Of a stretch of DNA of 64,000 nt, positions 1 through 10,300 are shown piece after piece. The stretch's first letter is position 1, and each line of letters begins with the position of its first letter. The position numbers were made by a program, and so were the translations under genes. This stretch comes from UBA5314 sp035560815 (GTDB lineage Bacteria; Bacillota; Syntrophomonadia; Syntrophomonadales; Syntrophomonadaceae), in NCBI GenBank assembly GCA_035560815.1, contig DATMYR010000070.1:20655-84654 (forward strand), in the 5' to 3' direction. Below the pieces are notes generated by a model. That model was not told where the DNA came from. It made no database searches and worked only from the letters and a program-made list of their open reading frames with translations.

Positions 1-1644
1 ATCCAGATTTCCACATTCCGGCCCTATGATTTCAATGAAATAATCAAAGAGCGTGTGAATATCCTCCGGGTGATCGCGCAGCGGAGGAATAAGGATGGGA
101 ACTACATTCAGGCGATAATAGAGATCCTCGCGGAAATTGCCCTTGGCGGCCTCTTCCAAGAGATTTTTGTTCGTGGCGCAGATAACCCGAAAATCTACCG
201 GAATAATTTTATCATCACCAATGCGGGTGATCTTCTTATCCTGCAATACCCGCAAGAGAGCTACCTGCTGCTCCAGAGGCATATCGCCAATTTCATCCAG
301 AAAAAGGGTTCCTCCGGCTGCCAGTTCAATCTTTCCCGGTCTCCCCCCACGCTTAGCCCCGGTGAATGCCCCTTCCACATAGCCGAACAGCTCACTGCCG
401 ATCAACTCCCGGGGTATTGCACCACAATTGACGGCCACAAAAGGCCCGCTGCGCCGGACACTGCGATTATGTATGGCCTGGGCGAAGACTTCTTTGCCGG
501 TGCCGCTTTCACCTTCCAATATTACATTGGAGCTGCCCGATGCAGCCAAGGAGGCCATTCGCACTGCCTCAGCCATTTGCGGACTGCTACCAATTATATC
601 TTTAAAATGGAAGGTGGCCTGAGCGCCGCTAAACCGATTGACCAGTTTCTGCACTTTTTCTATGGGACGAACCAGGATGACTACATCGGTAATATTGCCT
701 TCATCATCAACAATGGGCATACCTGATGATAGGCAGTGAACACGCCCATTGACAGTATCAACGATTACCTCGACGTCATTATACCCTACTTTGCGCTTGA
801 TGGATTTTTCCACGGCCGGCACTCGTCGTCCCAGAATTTCCTGAATCGAGTGCCCCACCAATTCCCGGTCCGATTTCCCGATGATCTGCTTGGCTACCGG
901 ATTTATGTTCATGATCACACCCTGCTCGTTGATCACGATAACCCCATCGGACATAGTAAGAAATACATTGGTCATTCGATTATTGGCCATGGTCAGCTGC
1001 CGGTTTTTCTCCTGAATGCGCATCTGGTCCATGATAGCCTCTACTGCAGCAACCACCATACCCAGGGTGTGAAGATGGGTGCCATTCACGGGGCCCGACA
1101 TATCTAAAACCCCGACCATCCGCCCCTTCTTGTCGAAAATTGGCGATGCCGAACATGTCCAGCCATGATGTTTATAGCAATAATGTTCTGCTCCAGAAGT
1201 CTGAATTGGCTTTTGTAAAAGTACACCGGTGCCAATAGCATTCGTACCGACTTCCTCTTCAGTCCACTTTGCTCCTTTCTTAAAGTTGATCTTTTCTGCC
1301 CAGGCCAAGGTGTCTTCATCGCCAAAGGCTTCTAGAATATAACCCCGTTCATCGGTCAACATAACAATAAAGCCAGATCCTTTTACGAATTCATAAAGCT
1401 TTAGCATAAAAGGTCTGGCTATATCGATAAATTCTTTGCGTTTCTCTAACAGTTCATTTAATTCCACTGGTCTCAACAAATGGTAGCAAGTGCCGTCATG
1501 AGGATCAACCCCGGCTACATAACACCTATGCCAGGACTCCATGATTTCCGGAGAAACCATATGATTACCCCGCTGACCGTCGTTAATAAATAGTTGCCAT
1601 GCCGCTGTGATCCCCGTTGAAACAGATGCAATCGTTTCTCCCAC
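1..1644 (-). CDS. Sigma-54-dependent AcoR-like transcriptional activator, 3' end outside window
   Basis: An open frame of 548 codons runs without a stop to the window edge, so the C-terminal HTH is missing. The N-terminal half resembles the GAF-type input of AcoR/FhlA regulators (TNAIGTGVLLQKP, then HHGWTCSASPIFD). A PAS-like stretch follows (GVIVINEQGVIMNINP). An AAA+ domain comes last, with Walker A GESGTGKE at about residue 378, the sigma-54 contact loop GAFTGA at about 425 and Walker B GTLFLDEIGDM. Known members activate sigma-54 RNA polymerase at -12/-24 promoters in response to metabolites such as acetoin. The GTG start at 1644 sits 6-7 bases after GGGAGGT; an in-frame ATG at 1650 is too close to that site. 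The target genes are not evident. It lies downstream of the liv/acuB genes on the same strand, beyond a hairpin. Confidence 0.9.
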   Translation of the reverse strand, partial: MGETIASVSTGITAAWQLFINDGQRGNHMVSPEIMESWHRCYVAGVDPHDGTCYHLLRPVELNELLEKRKEFIDIARPFMLKLYEFVKGSGFIVMLTDERGYILEAFGDEDTLAWAEKINFKKGAKWTEEEVGTNAIGTGVLLQKPIQTSGAEHYCYKHHGWTCSASPIFDKKGRMVGVLDMSGPVNGTHLHTLGMVVAAVEAIMDQMRIQEKNRQLTMANNRMTNVFLTMSDGVIVINEQGVIMNINPVAKQIIGKSDRELVGHSIQEILGRRVPAVEKSIKRKVGYNDVEVIVDTVNGRVHCLSSGMPIVDDEGNITDVVILVRPIEKVQKLVNRFSGAQATFHFKDIIGSSPQMAEAVRMASLAASGSSNVILEGESGTGKEVFAQAIHNRSVRRSGPFVAVNCGAIPRELIGSELFGYVEGAFTGAKRGGRPGKIELAAGGTLFLDEIGDMPLEQQVALLRVLQDKKITRIGDDKIIPVDFRVICATNKNLLEEAAKGNFREDLYYRLNVVPILIPPLRDHPEDIHTLFDYFIEIIGPECGNLD

Positions 1645-1832
1645 AACCATACCTCCCTGGTCCCATGACACGATTCATCCATCCTTGTCCACAATTTCAT
1701 TATAGGTTTTTCACTGGCAAAGCTCAAACTTATATCTTATGCGCTCAGTCTATCCTGCTAAGTTACAGGCCTACGGTTAAATTACGGATATTCCGGACTC
1801 CTCCCACTTATGTATATACACTCCTCGTAATA

Positions 1833-1870
1833 CCCGCCGGTTGAAATAAAAGAAGACCGGCGGGTTTTCT
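1833..1870. terminator. GC-rich hairpin, terminator-like
   Basis: A perfect 9-bp stem (CCCGCCGGT / ACCGGCGGG) with a 14-nt loop is followed by TTTTCTT on the plus strand. It lies downstream of the minus-strand liv-acuB genes and upstream of the activator gene. The T-run is better on the plus strand than on the minus strand, so its direction is uncertain. Confidence 0.55.
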
Positions 1871-1897
1871 TCCTAAACCTGGTATTTTGATTCATCA

Positions 1898-2548
1898 TTA
1901 ACCTTTGGTTATGACATCCAGAACCTTAAATCCCTTATTCTTTAAGTCTTGAACCAGGTCTTCCGTATCCTTGGAGGCCACTCTGATAATCAATTCAAAA
2001 ATGGGTTGGGGGTCCTTTTCGACTAAAACCAGATTCTCTATTGCCATACCATGTTGAGCAACAACACTGGTAATCTGAGAAGCTAAGCCTACTCTTTCAT
2101 CGACTTCCAGGTCGATGCGGGTGCCAGGACGATTGACCCCTAGAATATCAATAAAGGCATCAAAAATATCGGTCTCGGTAATAATGCCTACCAACTTTCC
2201 GTTGTCCATAACCGGGATACCACCGATTTTGTTTTCTCGCATAAGAATGGCCGCTTTCTCAATATTCGCATTGGCTTCAATCGTTATGACCTTCATATGC
2301 TTGGGAATGATATCTTTAATCCTGGCTTTGGTGAGCAGGTAATTGATTTCAAAAATGCTGAGACTGGTGGCCGGAGATGGAGATACCTTGCTCAGTTCAT
2401 TGAGCGTAACGATGCCCACCAGTTTTTCTTTTTTCATCACCGGTAACCGTCGTACCGCTTTTTCCCGCATCAATTGAAAGGCTTCAGCGACAGTGGTGTC
2501 TGGACTTATGGTGGTAGGGTTTACTGACATTTTTTCTCTGACCTTCAT
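1898..2548 (-). CDS. AcuB-like protein: two CBS domains plus ACT domain
   Basis: 216 residues. The N-terminal part holds a CBS pair: the first begins MKVREKMSVNPTTISPD and contains VRRLPVMKKEKLVGIVT, the second contains KIGGIPVMDNGKLVGIIT. The last ~70 residues look like an ACT domain (VDERVGLASQITSVVAQHG). CBS pairs usually bind adenosyl nucleotides and ACT domains small ligands such as amino acids, so a regulatory role is likely; AcuB of Bacillus is tied to acetoin use. The ATG at 2548 has GGAGG 8 bases upstream; an in-frame TTG six bases earlier is too close to it. It starts 14 bases after livF stops and is probably co-transcribed with the BCAA transporter. A role as ligand sensor for that pathway is inference. 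Confidence 0.85.
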   Translation of the reverse strand: MKVREKMSVNPTTISPDTTVAEAFQLMREKAVRRLPVMKKEKLVGIVTLNELSKVSPSPATSLSIFEINYLLTKARIKDIIPKHMKVITIEANANIEKAAILMRENKIGGIPVMDNGKLVGIITETDIFDAFIDILGVNRPGTRIDLEVDERVGLASQITSVVAQHGMAIENLVLVEKDPQPIFELIIRVASKDTEDLVQDLKNKGFKVLDVITKG

Positions 2549-2562
2549 ATCCAAAACCTCCC

Positions 2563-3267
2563 TTAACTACCCAGGTAAGCCTTTTTCACTTCTTCACTCT
2601 CTAACAATTCGCGGCCCGATCCCTGTAATACAATTTCCCCGGTCTCCAATACATATGCCCGGTCGGCCACTGCCAATGCCATGTTGGCATTCTGCTCCAC
2701 CAGAAGGATAGTCGTACCTTTGCGATTAATATCCTTAACGATTTCGAATATTTCTCTTACCAGCAAGGGGGCTAGACCCATGGACGGCTCGTCCAATAAC
2801 ATCAGTTGAGGCCGAGCCATAAGCGCCCTGCCTATGGCCAGCATTTGCTGTTCGCCGCCGCTCAAGGTGCCGGCCATCTGCTTGCGCCGCTCCTCTAAGC
2901 GGGGAAAGCGCTCAAACAAATCACGAAGATTTAGAGCGATCTCTTTTTTATCGCGCCGCAGGTAGGCTCCCATCTCAAGATTTTCCAGTACGCTTAAAGA
3001 GGCGAACACCCTGCGGCCCTCGGGAACCTGAGAAATGCCTAACTTCACAATATCCTGAGCGGGAACCGTCGAAATGTCTTTCCCTCGAAGTTTAATGCTT
3101 CCAGATTTGGAGCGTAAAAGACCGGAAATGGTTTTTAATGTAGTGGTCTTCCCAGCTCCATTGGCCCCAATGAGTGATACAATGCTCCCTTCATCAACCT
3201 GGATGGAAACATGTTTGAGTGCGTGAATTGCTCCATAATAAACATCGATGTTTTCGACCTTTAACAT
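2563..3267 (-). CDS. livF: Branched-chain amino acid ABC transporter ATPase LivF
   Basis: 234 residues. The ATPase has Walker A GANGAGKT at residues 34-41, signature LSGGEQQ and Walker B LMLLDEPSMGL. The protein is shorter than LivG and lacks its inserted segment, as expected for LivF, one of two ATPases energising high-affinity uptake of leucine, isoleucine and valine. The ATG at 3267 begins one base after the livG stop and has GAGGAGG 8 bases upstream. The longer reading from 3300 would run back into livG and has no ribosome site. It is the last transporter gene of livK-livH-livM-livG-livF. Amides or short peptides are possible alternative substrates in this family. Confidence 0.93.
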   Translation of the reverse strand: MLKVENIDVYYGAIHALKHVSIQVDEGSIVSLIGANGAGKTTTLKTISGLLRSKSGSIKLRGKDISTVPAQDIVKLGISQVPEGRRVFASLSVLENLEMGAYLRRDKKEIALNLRDLFERFPRLEERRKQMAGTLSGGEQQMLAIGRALMARPQLMLLDEPSMGLAPLLVREIFEIVKDINRKGTTILLVEQNANMALAVADRAYVLETGEIVLQGSGRELLESEEVKKAYLGS

Positions 3268-3268
3268 G

Positions 3269-4036
3269 CTAGCCAGCCTCCTCTCCCAGGTATGCTTCAA
3301 TCACTTTGGGGTCGCTGCGAATCTTTTCTGGTAACCCCTGGGCAATAACTCTGCCAAAATCAAGAACATAGATCCTTTCACAAACCCCCATAACCAGTGA
3401 CATGTCATGCTCAATCAGCAGAATGGTGAGATTGAAGCGCTCCCGAATCCAACGAATCAATTTCATTAATTCGGCGGTCTCCAGAGGATTCATCCCAGCC
3501 GCCGGTTCATCCAGAATCAAGAGCTGCGGCTTGGTTGCCATGGCCCGAGCAATTTCCAAACGCCGCTGTTCGCCATAAGGCAGGCTTCCCGACCGTTCAT
3601 CAACTTTCATTTTGAGGCCAAAAATGTCCAGGATTTCGGTGGCCTGTTCTTTTATACTGGCTTCTCCCTTGAAAAAGGATGGGGTTCTAAATATTGCTGA
3701 TAATACCCCATAGCCAACATCTTTATGAAAAGCGACTTCCACATTCTCAAGTACCGTTAGTTCGTTAAACAACCTGATATTTTGAAAAGTCCGAGCGATT
3801 CCCCTTTTGCATATGGCATAAGGTTTTTTTCCCTGTATCTTCTCGCCATGAAAATCAATATTTCCACTGTCAGGTTGATAAACCCCGGTTATCAGATTAA
3901 AAGCCGTGGTCTTGCCTGCTCCGTTGGGTCCAATCAATCCTACCAACTCGCCCTTATCAAGAGTAAGGTTGAGATCCATTAAAGCTGCCAGCCCACCGAA
4001 GGTCTTATTCAGTGACTTTATCTCTAACAGCGGCAT
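3269..4036 (-). CDS. livG: Branched-chain amino acid ABC transporter ATPase LivG
   Basis: 255 residues. Walker A GPNGAGKT lies at residues 36-43, the signature is LPYGEQRR and Walker B is LLILDEPAAGMNP. The insert after Walker A (KKPYAICKRGIARTFQNIR) is typical of LivG. The ATG at 4036 is placed by GGAGGAGG 7 bases upstream. This start lies inside livM (32-base overlap), which indicates translational coupling. It pairs with LivF under the LivHM permease. Confidence 0.93.
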   Translation of the reverse strand: MPLLEIKSLNKTFGGLAALMDLNLTLDKGELVGLIGPNGAGKTTAFNLITGVYQPDSGNIDFHGEKIQGKKPYAICKRGIARTFQNIRLFNELTVLENVEVAFHKDVGYGVLSAIFRTPSFFKGEASIKEQATEILDIFGLKMKVDERSGSLPYGEQRRLEIARAMATKPQLLILDEPAAGMNPLETAELMKLIRWIRERFNLTILLIEHDMSLVMGVCERIYVLDFGRVIAQGLPEKIRSDPKVIEAYLGEEAG

Positions 4037-4988
4037 GTTTGTCCCTCCTCCGGAATTTTCCAAGCAAATTCAGGCTCAATTCTTTGTTCCCCATAAGGCC
4101 CTGGGGACGGCGTATCATCACGATGATCAGCACCAGAGCATATAAAATCATTCTCACTTCTGTAAAACTTTGCAGCAAAGCAGAAATGATGGTGAGAAAT
4201 ATGGCGGCCAGCACGCAACCGCTGGTGCTGCCCATTCCTCCCAAAACCACCATGACCAGAATGTCAAAGGATTTAAGGAAATTAAAATTGGTGGGCTGGA
4301 TGAGGAAGAAATAGTGAGCATACAAAGCACCGGCCAGGCCGGCAAACGCTGCTCCGATGGAAAAAGCCAGGACCTTGTACAGCGTGGTATTAACTCCCAT
4401 CAACTCAGCCGCTAATTCATCCTCTCGGATCGCTATACAAGCACGGCCATGACTGGAACGAATAAAATTTTGAATGACCACGATTGTGATGACCACTGAA
4501 CCAAATAACCATGCCCAGTTCGTCAACTGGGGAATGCCGATGATCCCGGCTGCCCCACCCACATAGTCGATGTTGAGCAGCACTACCCGGACAATTTCGC
4601 CAAAACCCAATGTAGCTATAGCCAGGTAATCACCCCGCAGGCGCAATGTGGGGACGCCGATGAAGAGTCCCATAATGCCGGCGACCAGGAAGGCGGCGAT
4701 AATAGCCACTACGAACGGATAGCCCAACTTGACCGTGCACACGGCTCCCATATAGGCACCGACCGACATGAACCCGGCATGGCCGATGGAAAATTGACCG
4801 GTTATCCCGTTAATCAAGTTCAGGCTTACTGCCAGAATGATGTTGATGCCGATGAGAAAAAGAATGATCTGATAATAAGGATTCAGCAATTCGCTGCTAA
4901 TCAGGAATTGCACGATCATATACAGGGCGGCAACACCTACGACAGGCAAGATGATATTTTTTATTCTGCTATTCTTAAAGCTTTCCAT
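4005..4988 (-). CDS. livM: Branched-chain amino acid ABC transporter permease LivM
   Basis: 327 residues with about nine hydrophobic segments. It shows the LivM family stretches NLINGITGQFSIGHAGFM and LRLRGDYLAIATLGFGEI. The C-terminal part has the cytoplasmic-loop region SHGRACIAIREDELAAELMG. The ATG at 4988 lies 4 bases after the livH stop, with AAGGTG upstream; upstream in-frame starts lie within livH. It forms the transmembrane channel with LivH. Confidence 0.93.
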   Translation of the reverse strand: MESFKNSRIKNIILPVVGVAALYMIVQFLISSELLNPYYQIILFLIGINIILAVSLNLINGITGQFSIGHAGFMSVGAYMGAVCTVKLGYPFVVAIIAAFLVAGIMGLFIGVPTLRLRGDYLAIATLGFGEIVRVVLLNIDYVGGAAGIIGIPQLTNWAWLFGSVVITIVVIQNFIRSSHGRACIAIREDELAAELMGVNTTLYKVLAFSIGAAFAGLAGALYAHYFFLIQPTNFNFLKSFDILVMVVLGGMGSTSGCVLAAIFLTIISALLQSFTEVRMILYALVLIIVMIRRPQGLMGNKELSLNLLGKFRRRDKHAAVRDKVTE

Positions 4989-4992
4989 GTGC

Positions 4993-5889
4993 TCACACCT
5001 TCTCACCAGTGTCCTGGCCAAAAATTCCGGTCGGCTTGATCAACAATATTAGTATTAAAACCCCGAATGCAACCGCATCCCGATAAAGACTGCTGCCATA
5101 ACCGCTAACCAGTGATTCCAGAATGCCCAGAATATAACCACCAGCCACTGCTCCGGGAATACTGCCAATGCCGCCCAGAACCGCAGCCACAAAGGCCTTT
5201 AACCCTGGCATAATGCCCATCAGCGGGTCGATAGAATTGTAGTAGACACCGATCAATACACCCGCAGCCGCTGCCAGGGCTGAGCCAACGGCAAAAGTAA
5301 ATGAAATAATACGGTTTACATTAATGCCCATAAGCAATGCTGCTTCCTGGTCCAGAGAAACCGCCCGCATGGCTTTCCCTACCCGGGTCTTTTTAACGGT
5401 GTATTGCAGGAGCAACATCAGGATTACAGTAACTGATAGGATCAAGATATCTTTTCCGGTAATCGTCACCTGATTGGCCATGAAATGATAGGCTTTTTGG
5501 CTGATAACATTCTGCGTGTAGGAACGGGAACTAGGGGTAAATAGCCAGACAAAAACATATTCCAGAAAAAGAGAAACCCCGATAGCCGTGATCAGCGCGG
5601 CGATTCGGGAGGATTTTCGCAGAGGCTTGTACGCTAAATAATCAATAGCAACACCGAGTATTGCTGTTACAACCATGGAGAATATCAATGCCACCACCAG
5701 GTTGGTTCCGAATAGTGTTATCGAGAAGTATCCTACGTAAGCTCCGACCATCATGACATCACCATGAGCGAAATTGATAAGTTTAATAATGCCGTAAACC
5801 ATCGTGTAACCGAGGGCGATTAGCGCGTAAATCGAGCCTAGCGCCAGCCCATTTATGACTTGTTGTGTGAACTCTGACACTTGAAGCAC
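4993..5889 (-). CDS. livH: Branched-chain amino acid ABC transporter permease LivH
   Basis: 298 residues from the first GTG. Family landmarks are the N-terminal GLALGSIYALIALGYTMVYG, then INFAHGDVMMVGAYVG, and near the C-terminus GLKAFVAAVLGGIGSIPGA. The start is uncertain: GTG at 5889 has little ribosome-site support, whereas GTG at 5880 has GGGGTG about 6 bases before it. It is the first gene after the hairpin that separates it from livK. Confidence 0.92.
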   Translation of the reverse strand: MLQVSEFTQQVINGLALGSIYALIALGYTMVYGIIKLINFAHGDVMMVGAYVGYFSITLFGTNLVVALIFSMVVTAILGVAIDYLAYKPLRKSSRIAALITAIGVSLFLEYVFVWLFTPSSRSYTQNVISQKAYHFMANQVTITGKDILILSVTVILMLLLQYTVKKTRVGKAMRAVSLDQEAALLMGINVNRIISFTFAVGSALAAAAGVLIGVYYNSIDPLMGIMPGLKAFVAAVLGGIGSIPGAVAGGYILGILESLVSGYGSSLYRDAVAFGVLILILLIKPTGIFGQDTGEKV

Positions 5890-5911
5890 CCCATCTTTAC
5901 GAAATGGTCAT

Positions 5912-5942
5912 AAAAAGAAGGGGTTATTAACCCCTTCTTTTT
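5912..5942 (-). terminator. Intercistronic hairpin between livK and livH
   Basis: A perfect 14-bp inverted repeat (AAAAAGAAGGGGTT / AACCCCTTCTTTTT) with a 3-nt loop and a T-run on the minus strand. It lies just after livK and before livH. It fits a partial Rho-independent terminator that yields excess mRNA for the binding protein over the permease genes, a common design in binding-protein operons. Confidence 0.8.
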
Positions 5943-5950
5943 ATATTAGT

Positions 5951-7120
5951 TTATGGTTTAATGGTTGCTTTTACAATCTCTTTTCCATTGTCAAAACCGA
6001 TAATTACTGCTGCTTTAACCGGATTATGGTTCTTATCCATTGTAATAGTTCCTGCTACACCCTGGAAACCGGATGTTGCGGCAAGTGCTTCGGTGACTTT
6101 GGCAGGATCAGTACTGCCTGCCCGCTGGACGGCATCCATCATGAGCGCGGCTGCATCATATCCCAGAGCGGCAAATCCATCCGGCTCAGAGTTGTATTTG
6201 GCTTTGTAGGCCTGTACAAAGGCTTGAACCTTGGGATCGGTACTGCTGGCCGAGAAATGATTGCAGAAGAATGTGTTGGCTAAAGCTTCAGCACCAGCAA
6301 TCTGAACTAACTGGGGAGATCCCCAACCGTCACCGCCGGTAAAGGGAACTGTAATGCCCAGCTCTCTACCCTGTTTAACGATCAGTCCCACTTCATTGTA
6401 ATATCCAGGAACGAATATTACCTCGGGATTGGCCGCTTTAATTTTTGTCAAAGTGGCTTTGAAGTCTTTGTCTTTCTCGATATAAGCTTCTTTATCTACA
6501 ATCGTGCCGCCGGCAGCAGTGAAATTCGTCTCGAAAGCCTGTGCCAGTCCTTTACTATAGTCGTTGCTGCTATCGAATAAGACGGCGGCCTTTTTGACCT
6601 TCAACTCATCGGTTGCGAATTTTGCCATGACCTGCCCCTGGAAGGGATCCAGGAAACAAACCCGGAATACATAGGGTCTTACCGCATTGGTGGCTTTATC
6701 CACGGTTACTTCGGAAGCAGTTCCGGTGGGAGAAATCATAGGGAGCTTATACTGAAGACCAACAGGAATGGCGGCTTCAGTTCTACCCGAGGTCATACAT
6801 CCTACAATACCAACGATGCCCTTCTGGGCAAGTGAGGCAGCTACACTGGCTGATTCAGCGTTGTCTGATTTGTTGTCCAGAGCAATGGCTTCAACCTGTT
6901 TTCCAAGAACTCCGCCCTTTTTGTTCATGTCCTCAATAGCCAAATTAGCACCATTTTGCCCTTTTTGCCCGTATTCGGCTACTGCGCCCGATAACTCTAG
7001 ATTTAGTCCGATCTTAACAGTGTCCTTGGCAGTGTTGGTGCTGGTTTTCCCGCAGCCAACCATGGTGACCACCAACAGTATTCCGATAAGGATGGCAGTC
7101 AACTTTCTACATTTCAGCAC
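5951..7120 (-). CDS. livK: Branched-chain amino acid ABC transporter substrate-binding lipoprotein
   Basis: 389 residues. A lipoprotein signal has positive residues, the hydrophobic core ILIGILLVVTM and a lipobox ending at Cys23 (VGC). The mature part is a type-1 periplasmic-binding fold of the Leu/Ile/Val family (VKIGLNLELSGAVAEYGQKG; later GYDAAALMMDAVQRAG). It would be anchored outside the membrane and deliver ligand to LivHM. The GTG at 7120 has AAGGAGGT 7 bases upstream. A 250-bp region separates it from the divergent pyruvate carboxylase gene. Confidence 0.93.
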   Translation of the reverse strand: MLKCRKLTAILIGILLVVTMVGCGKTSTNTAKDTVKIGLNLELSGAVAEYGQKGQNGANLAIEDMNKKGGVLGKQVEAIALDNKSDNAESASVAASLAQKGIVGIVGCMTSGRTEAAIPVGLQYKLPMISPTGTASEVTVDKATNAVRPYVFRVCFLDPFQGQVMAKFATDELKVKKAAVLFDSSNDYSKGLAQAFETNFTAAGGTIVDKEAYIEKDKDFKATLTKIKAANPEVIFVPGYYNEVGLIVKQGRELGITVPFTGGDGWGSPQLVQIAGAEALANTFFCNHFSASSTDPKVQAFVQAYKAKYNSEPDGFAALGYDAAALMMDAVQRAGSTDPAKVTEALAATSGFQGVAGTITMDKNHNPVKAAVIIGFDNGKEIVKATIKP

Positions 7121-7294
7121 GCAAATTACCTCCTTTTGTACTTTTTTCCTAATAGCAGTTTACACCTGTAGCAGAAAATCAATCAATCAAAATTAGATTA
7201 TTTGTTAAAATTCTATATTTTATTATGTATACTTACCGCTCAAATACTTCCGCTACCATAGAAAAAACCACTATACTATTTACTAATACCAGTT

Positions 7295-7313
7295 AATCTA
7301 GTGACACTAGATT
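7295..7313 (+). promoter_or_regulatory. Palindrome with T-run in the pyruvate carboxylase leader
   Basis: AATCTAGTG-A-CACTAGATT is a perfect 9-bp inverted repeat and runs into TTTTTT on the plus strand. It lies about 58 bp before the pyc start in the shared livK/pyc upstream region. It could be a repressor operator or a short leader terminator. I found no convincing -35/-10 pair here. Confidence 0.45.
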
Positions 7314-7370
7314 TTTTATTATGCTTTAAAAGAAAGTATGATTTGTTATAAGACTATAAGGAGCGTTTCG

Positions 7371-10300
7371 ATGAAAACTTTTAAAAAGGTACTGATTGCC
7401 AACCGCGGGGAGATAGCTATTCGAATCATCAGAGCCTGCCACGAATTAGGAATTAGAACTGTTTCCCTATACTCCAAAGAAGATAAACTAGCCTTATTTC
7501 GGACAAAATCGGACGAATCATATTTGATCGGCAACAATAAGGGACCAGTAGAAGCCTACCTGAGTATCGAAGAGATCATCAGCCTGGCTCTCAAAAAAGG
7601 AGTGGATGCGATTCATCCGGGATATGGCTTTTTATCTGAAAACCCGGATTTTGCCCAAAAATGCCTTGAATCAGGGATTGAATTTATTGGTCCCACACCT
7701 GAAATGATGAACAAGTTAGGCAACAAGATTCAATCAAAAATTCTGGCTCAAAGTCTGGGAGTGCCTACCATCCCCGGGGTTGAGAAACCGATAAGATCCG
7801 ATCGAGAGGCTGTGCGCCTGGCCTGGAAATGCGGCTACCCCATTATGCTCAAAGCGTCTGCCGGAGGTGGCGGAAGGGGCATGCGACTGGTTAGAAATGA
7901 GGCGGACTTATTAAAGGAGTTTCATAGCGCTCAAAATGAAGCGCATAAGGCTTTTGGCGTTGATGATATATTTATCGAAAAATATCTGGAAGCTCCCAAA
8001 CATATCGAAATTCAGGTTCTGGGTGATCATTACGGAAATATTGTTCATCTCTATGAAAGAGACTGCTCCATTCAAAGACGCCATCAAAAAGTAATTGAAT
8101 TCTCACCCGCCCTGGCAATTACCAAAGAGCAAAGAAACGCCATGTGTTCTGATGCCATTAAAATAGCTCAATCAGTTAATTATCGAAGCGCGGGTACCGT
8201 TGAGTTTCTATTGGACAGCAGCGGCAGTCATTACTTTATAGAAATGAATCCCCGGATTCAAGTTGAACATACCGTGACCGAGATGGTTACCGGTATTGAT
8301 ATTGTTCAAAGCCAAATTCTCATCGCCCAGGGTTACAAGTTGAGTTCCAAACAGGTAGGAATTCCAAATCAGAGATCTATTCAGGTACGGGGTTATGCCA
8401 TTCAATGCCGGGTTACAACCGAAGATCCCACAAATAGTTTCGCCCCTGACACCGGGAAAATCGATGTATACCGGACGGGATCGGGCTGTGGTATACGGTT
8501 GGATGGGGGCAATGGCTACACCGGTTCCATTATCAGTCCCTATTATGATAGTCTGCTGGTTAAAATTATTGCCAATTCAAGAAGCTTCGAAGATACCATC
8601 AATAAGGCCAGGCGGGCCATACGAGAGGCTGTTATCAGCGGGGTCAAGACCAATGAGGCTTTCTTACTCAACATTCTTTCCCATCCCCGCTTTATCAAAG
8701 GTGAGTGCGACACCGGGTTTATCGATTCAACTCCGGAGCTTTTTGACATTACCCCCAAAGAGGATCATGAAGCAACCATTTTACGATTTATCGGCGCAAA
8801 AGTTGTCAATGAGGGCAAAGGTATCAAGAAGGATTATGATGTCCCCCGGATTCCACGGACCGAAGGCATTGAAAGGCTTGCTGGAACCAAACAAATTTTA
8901 GATAAAAAGGGGCCCAAGGGTGTTGTTGATTGGATTCATTCTCAAAGCAAACTTCTCCTCAGCGACACTACCATGCGCGATGCCCATCAATCATTAATGG
9001 CCACCAGGGTAAGGACTGTTGACATGCTGCGGATTGCCGAAGCCACAGCATATTTGGGCAAGGACTTGTTCTCTCTGGAAATGTGGGGAGGCGCTACGTT
9101 TGATGTAGCCTATCGTTTCTTAAAAGAAAGTCCTTGGGAACGATTGGTTGAACTGCGCGCGCGGATCCCCAATATTCTTTTGCAGATGTTAATCCGGGGA
9201 GCCAATGCTGTAGGATATACAAATTATCCCGACAATGTGGTGCGGGAATTTATCAAAGAAGCTGCAGCTTCCGGAATCGATATCTTTCGGATATTTGACT
9301 CCTTAAACTGGCTAAAAGGAATGGAAACCGCGATTGATGAGACCTTAAAAAGTGGAAAGATCGCAGAGGCTTGCATTTGTTACACAGGTGACATATTGGA
9401 TGATCAAAGAGATAAATATTCTCTTACCTACTATGTACAGACAGCCAAAGAAATCGAAAAGATGGGCGCGCATATTTTAGGAATCAAAGATATGTCAGGG
9501 CTCTTAAAGCCTTATGCCGCCGAGAAGCTCATGAAAGCCTTAAAAAGCGAGATCACCATACCCATTCATTTGCACACCCACGACACCAGCGGCAACGGGG
9601 TAGCAACTCTACTTATGGCTGCCGAAGCTGGCGCAGATATCGTTGACACCGCCTTTAACAGCATGTCGGGTCTCACCAGCCAACCTGCTTTGAATTCAGT
9701 CGTAGCGGCACTGGAAAACACCAGCCGAGCCACCGGTATTAATCTCGACGAAATTCAGGAAATTGCCGACTACTGGAGTGATGTTCGACCAATATACAGC
9801 CAGTTTGAGTCGGGCCTTAAATCAGGAACTGCCGAAGTATATAAATATGAAATTCCCGGTGGGCAGTATTCCAATCTAAAACCACAGGTAGAAAGCTTCG
9901 GACTGGGGCACAAGTTCCAGGAAGTCAAGGAAATGTACAAGGCCGTTAATGATATGGTAGGAGACATTGTCAAGGTTACCCCTTCCTCTAAAATGGTTGG
10001 AGATATGGCTATTTTTATGGTCAAGAATGATTTAACACCGGAGAATATCCAAGAAAAGGGCCGGGATCTTGCCTTTCCCGACTCGGTAGTTGCCTATTTC
10101 GAAGGCATGATGGGACAGCCGGTCGGCGGATTTCCTGAGGATTTGCAGAAGATCGTTCTCAAGGATAAAAAACCCGTGACCTGCCGCCCGGGTGAATTAT
10201 TGGAATCCGTGGATTTCGATGTGGTGAAAAAGCTTCTGGAGAAAAAATATGGCATTCAAGCAACCATGAAAGAAGCTTTGAGTTATGCGTTGTATCCCAA

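Noticed and set aside
55..1107. Plus-strand ORFs of 223 and 123 residues near the left edge
   Set aside because: They are antisense to the sigma-54 activator, whose minus-strand frame shows clear GAF, PAS and AAA+ motifs through the whole span.
8395..8901. Plus-strand ORF of 168 residues inside pyc
   Set aside because: Out-of-frame shadow within the biotin carboxylase region.
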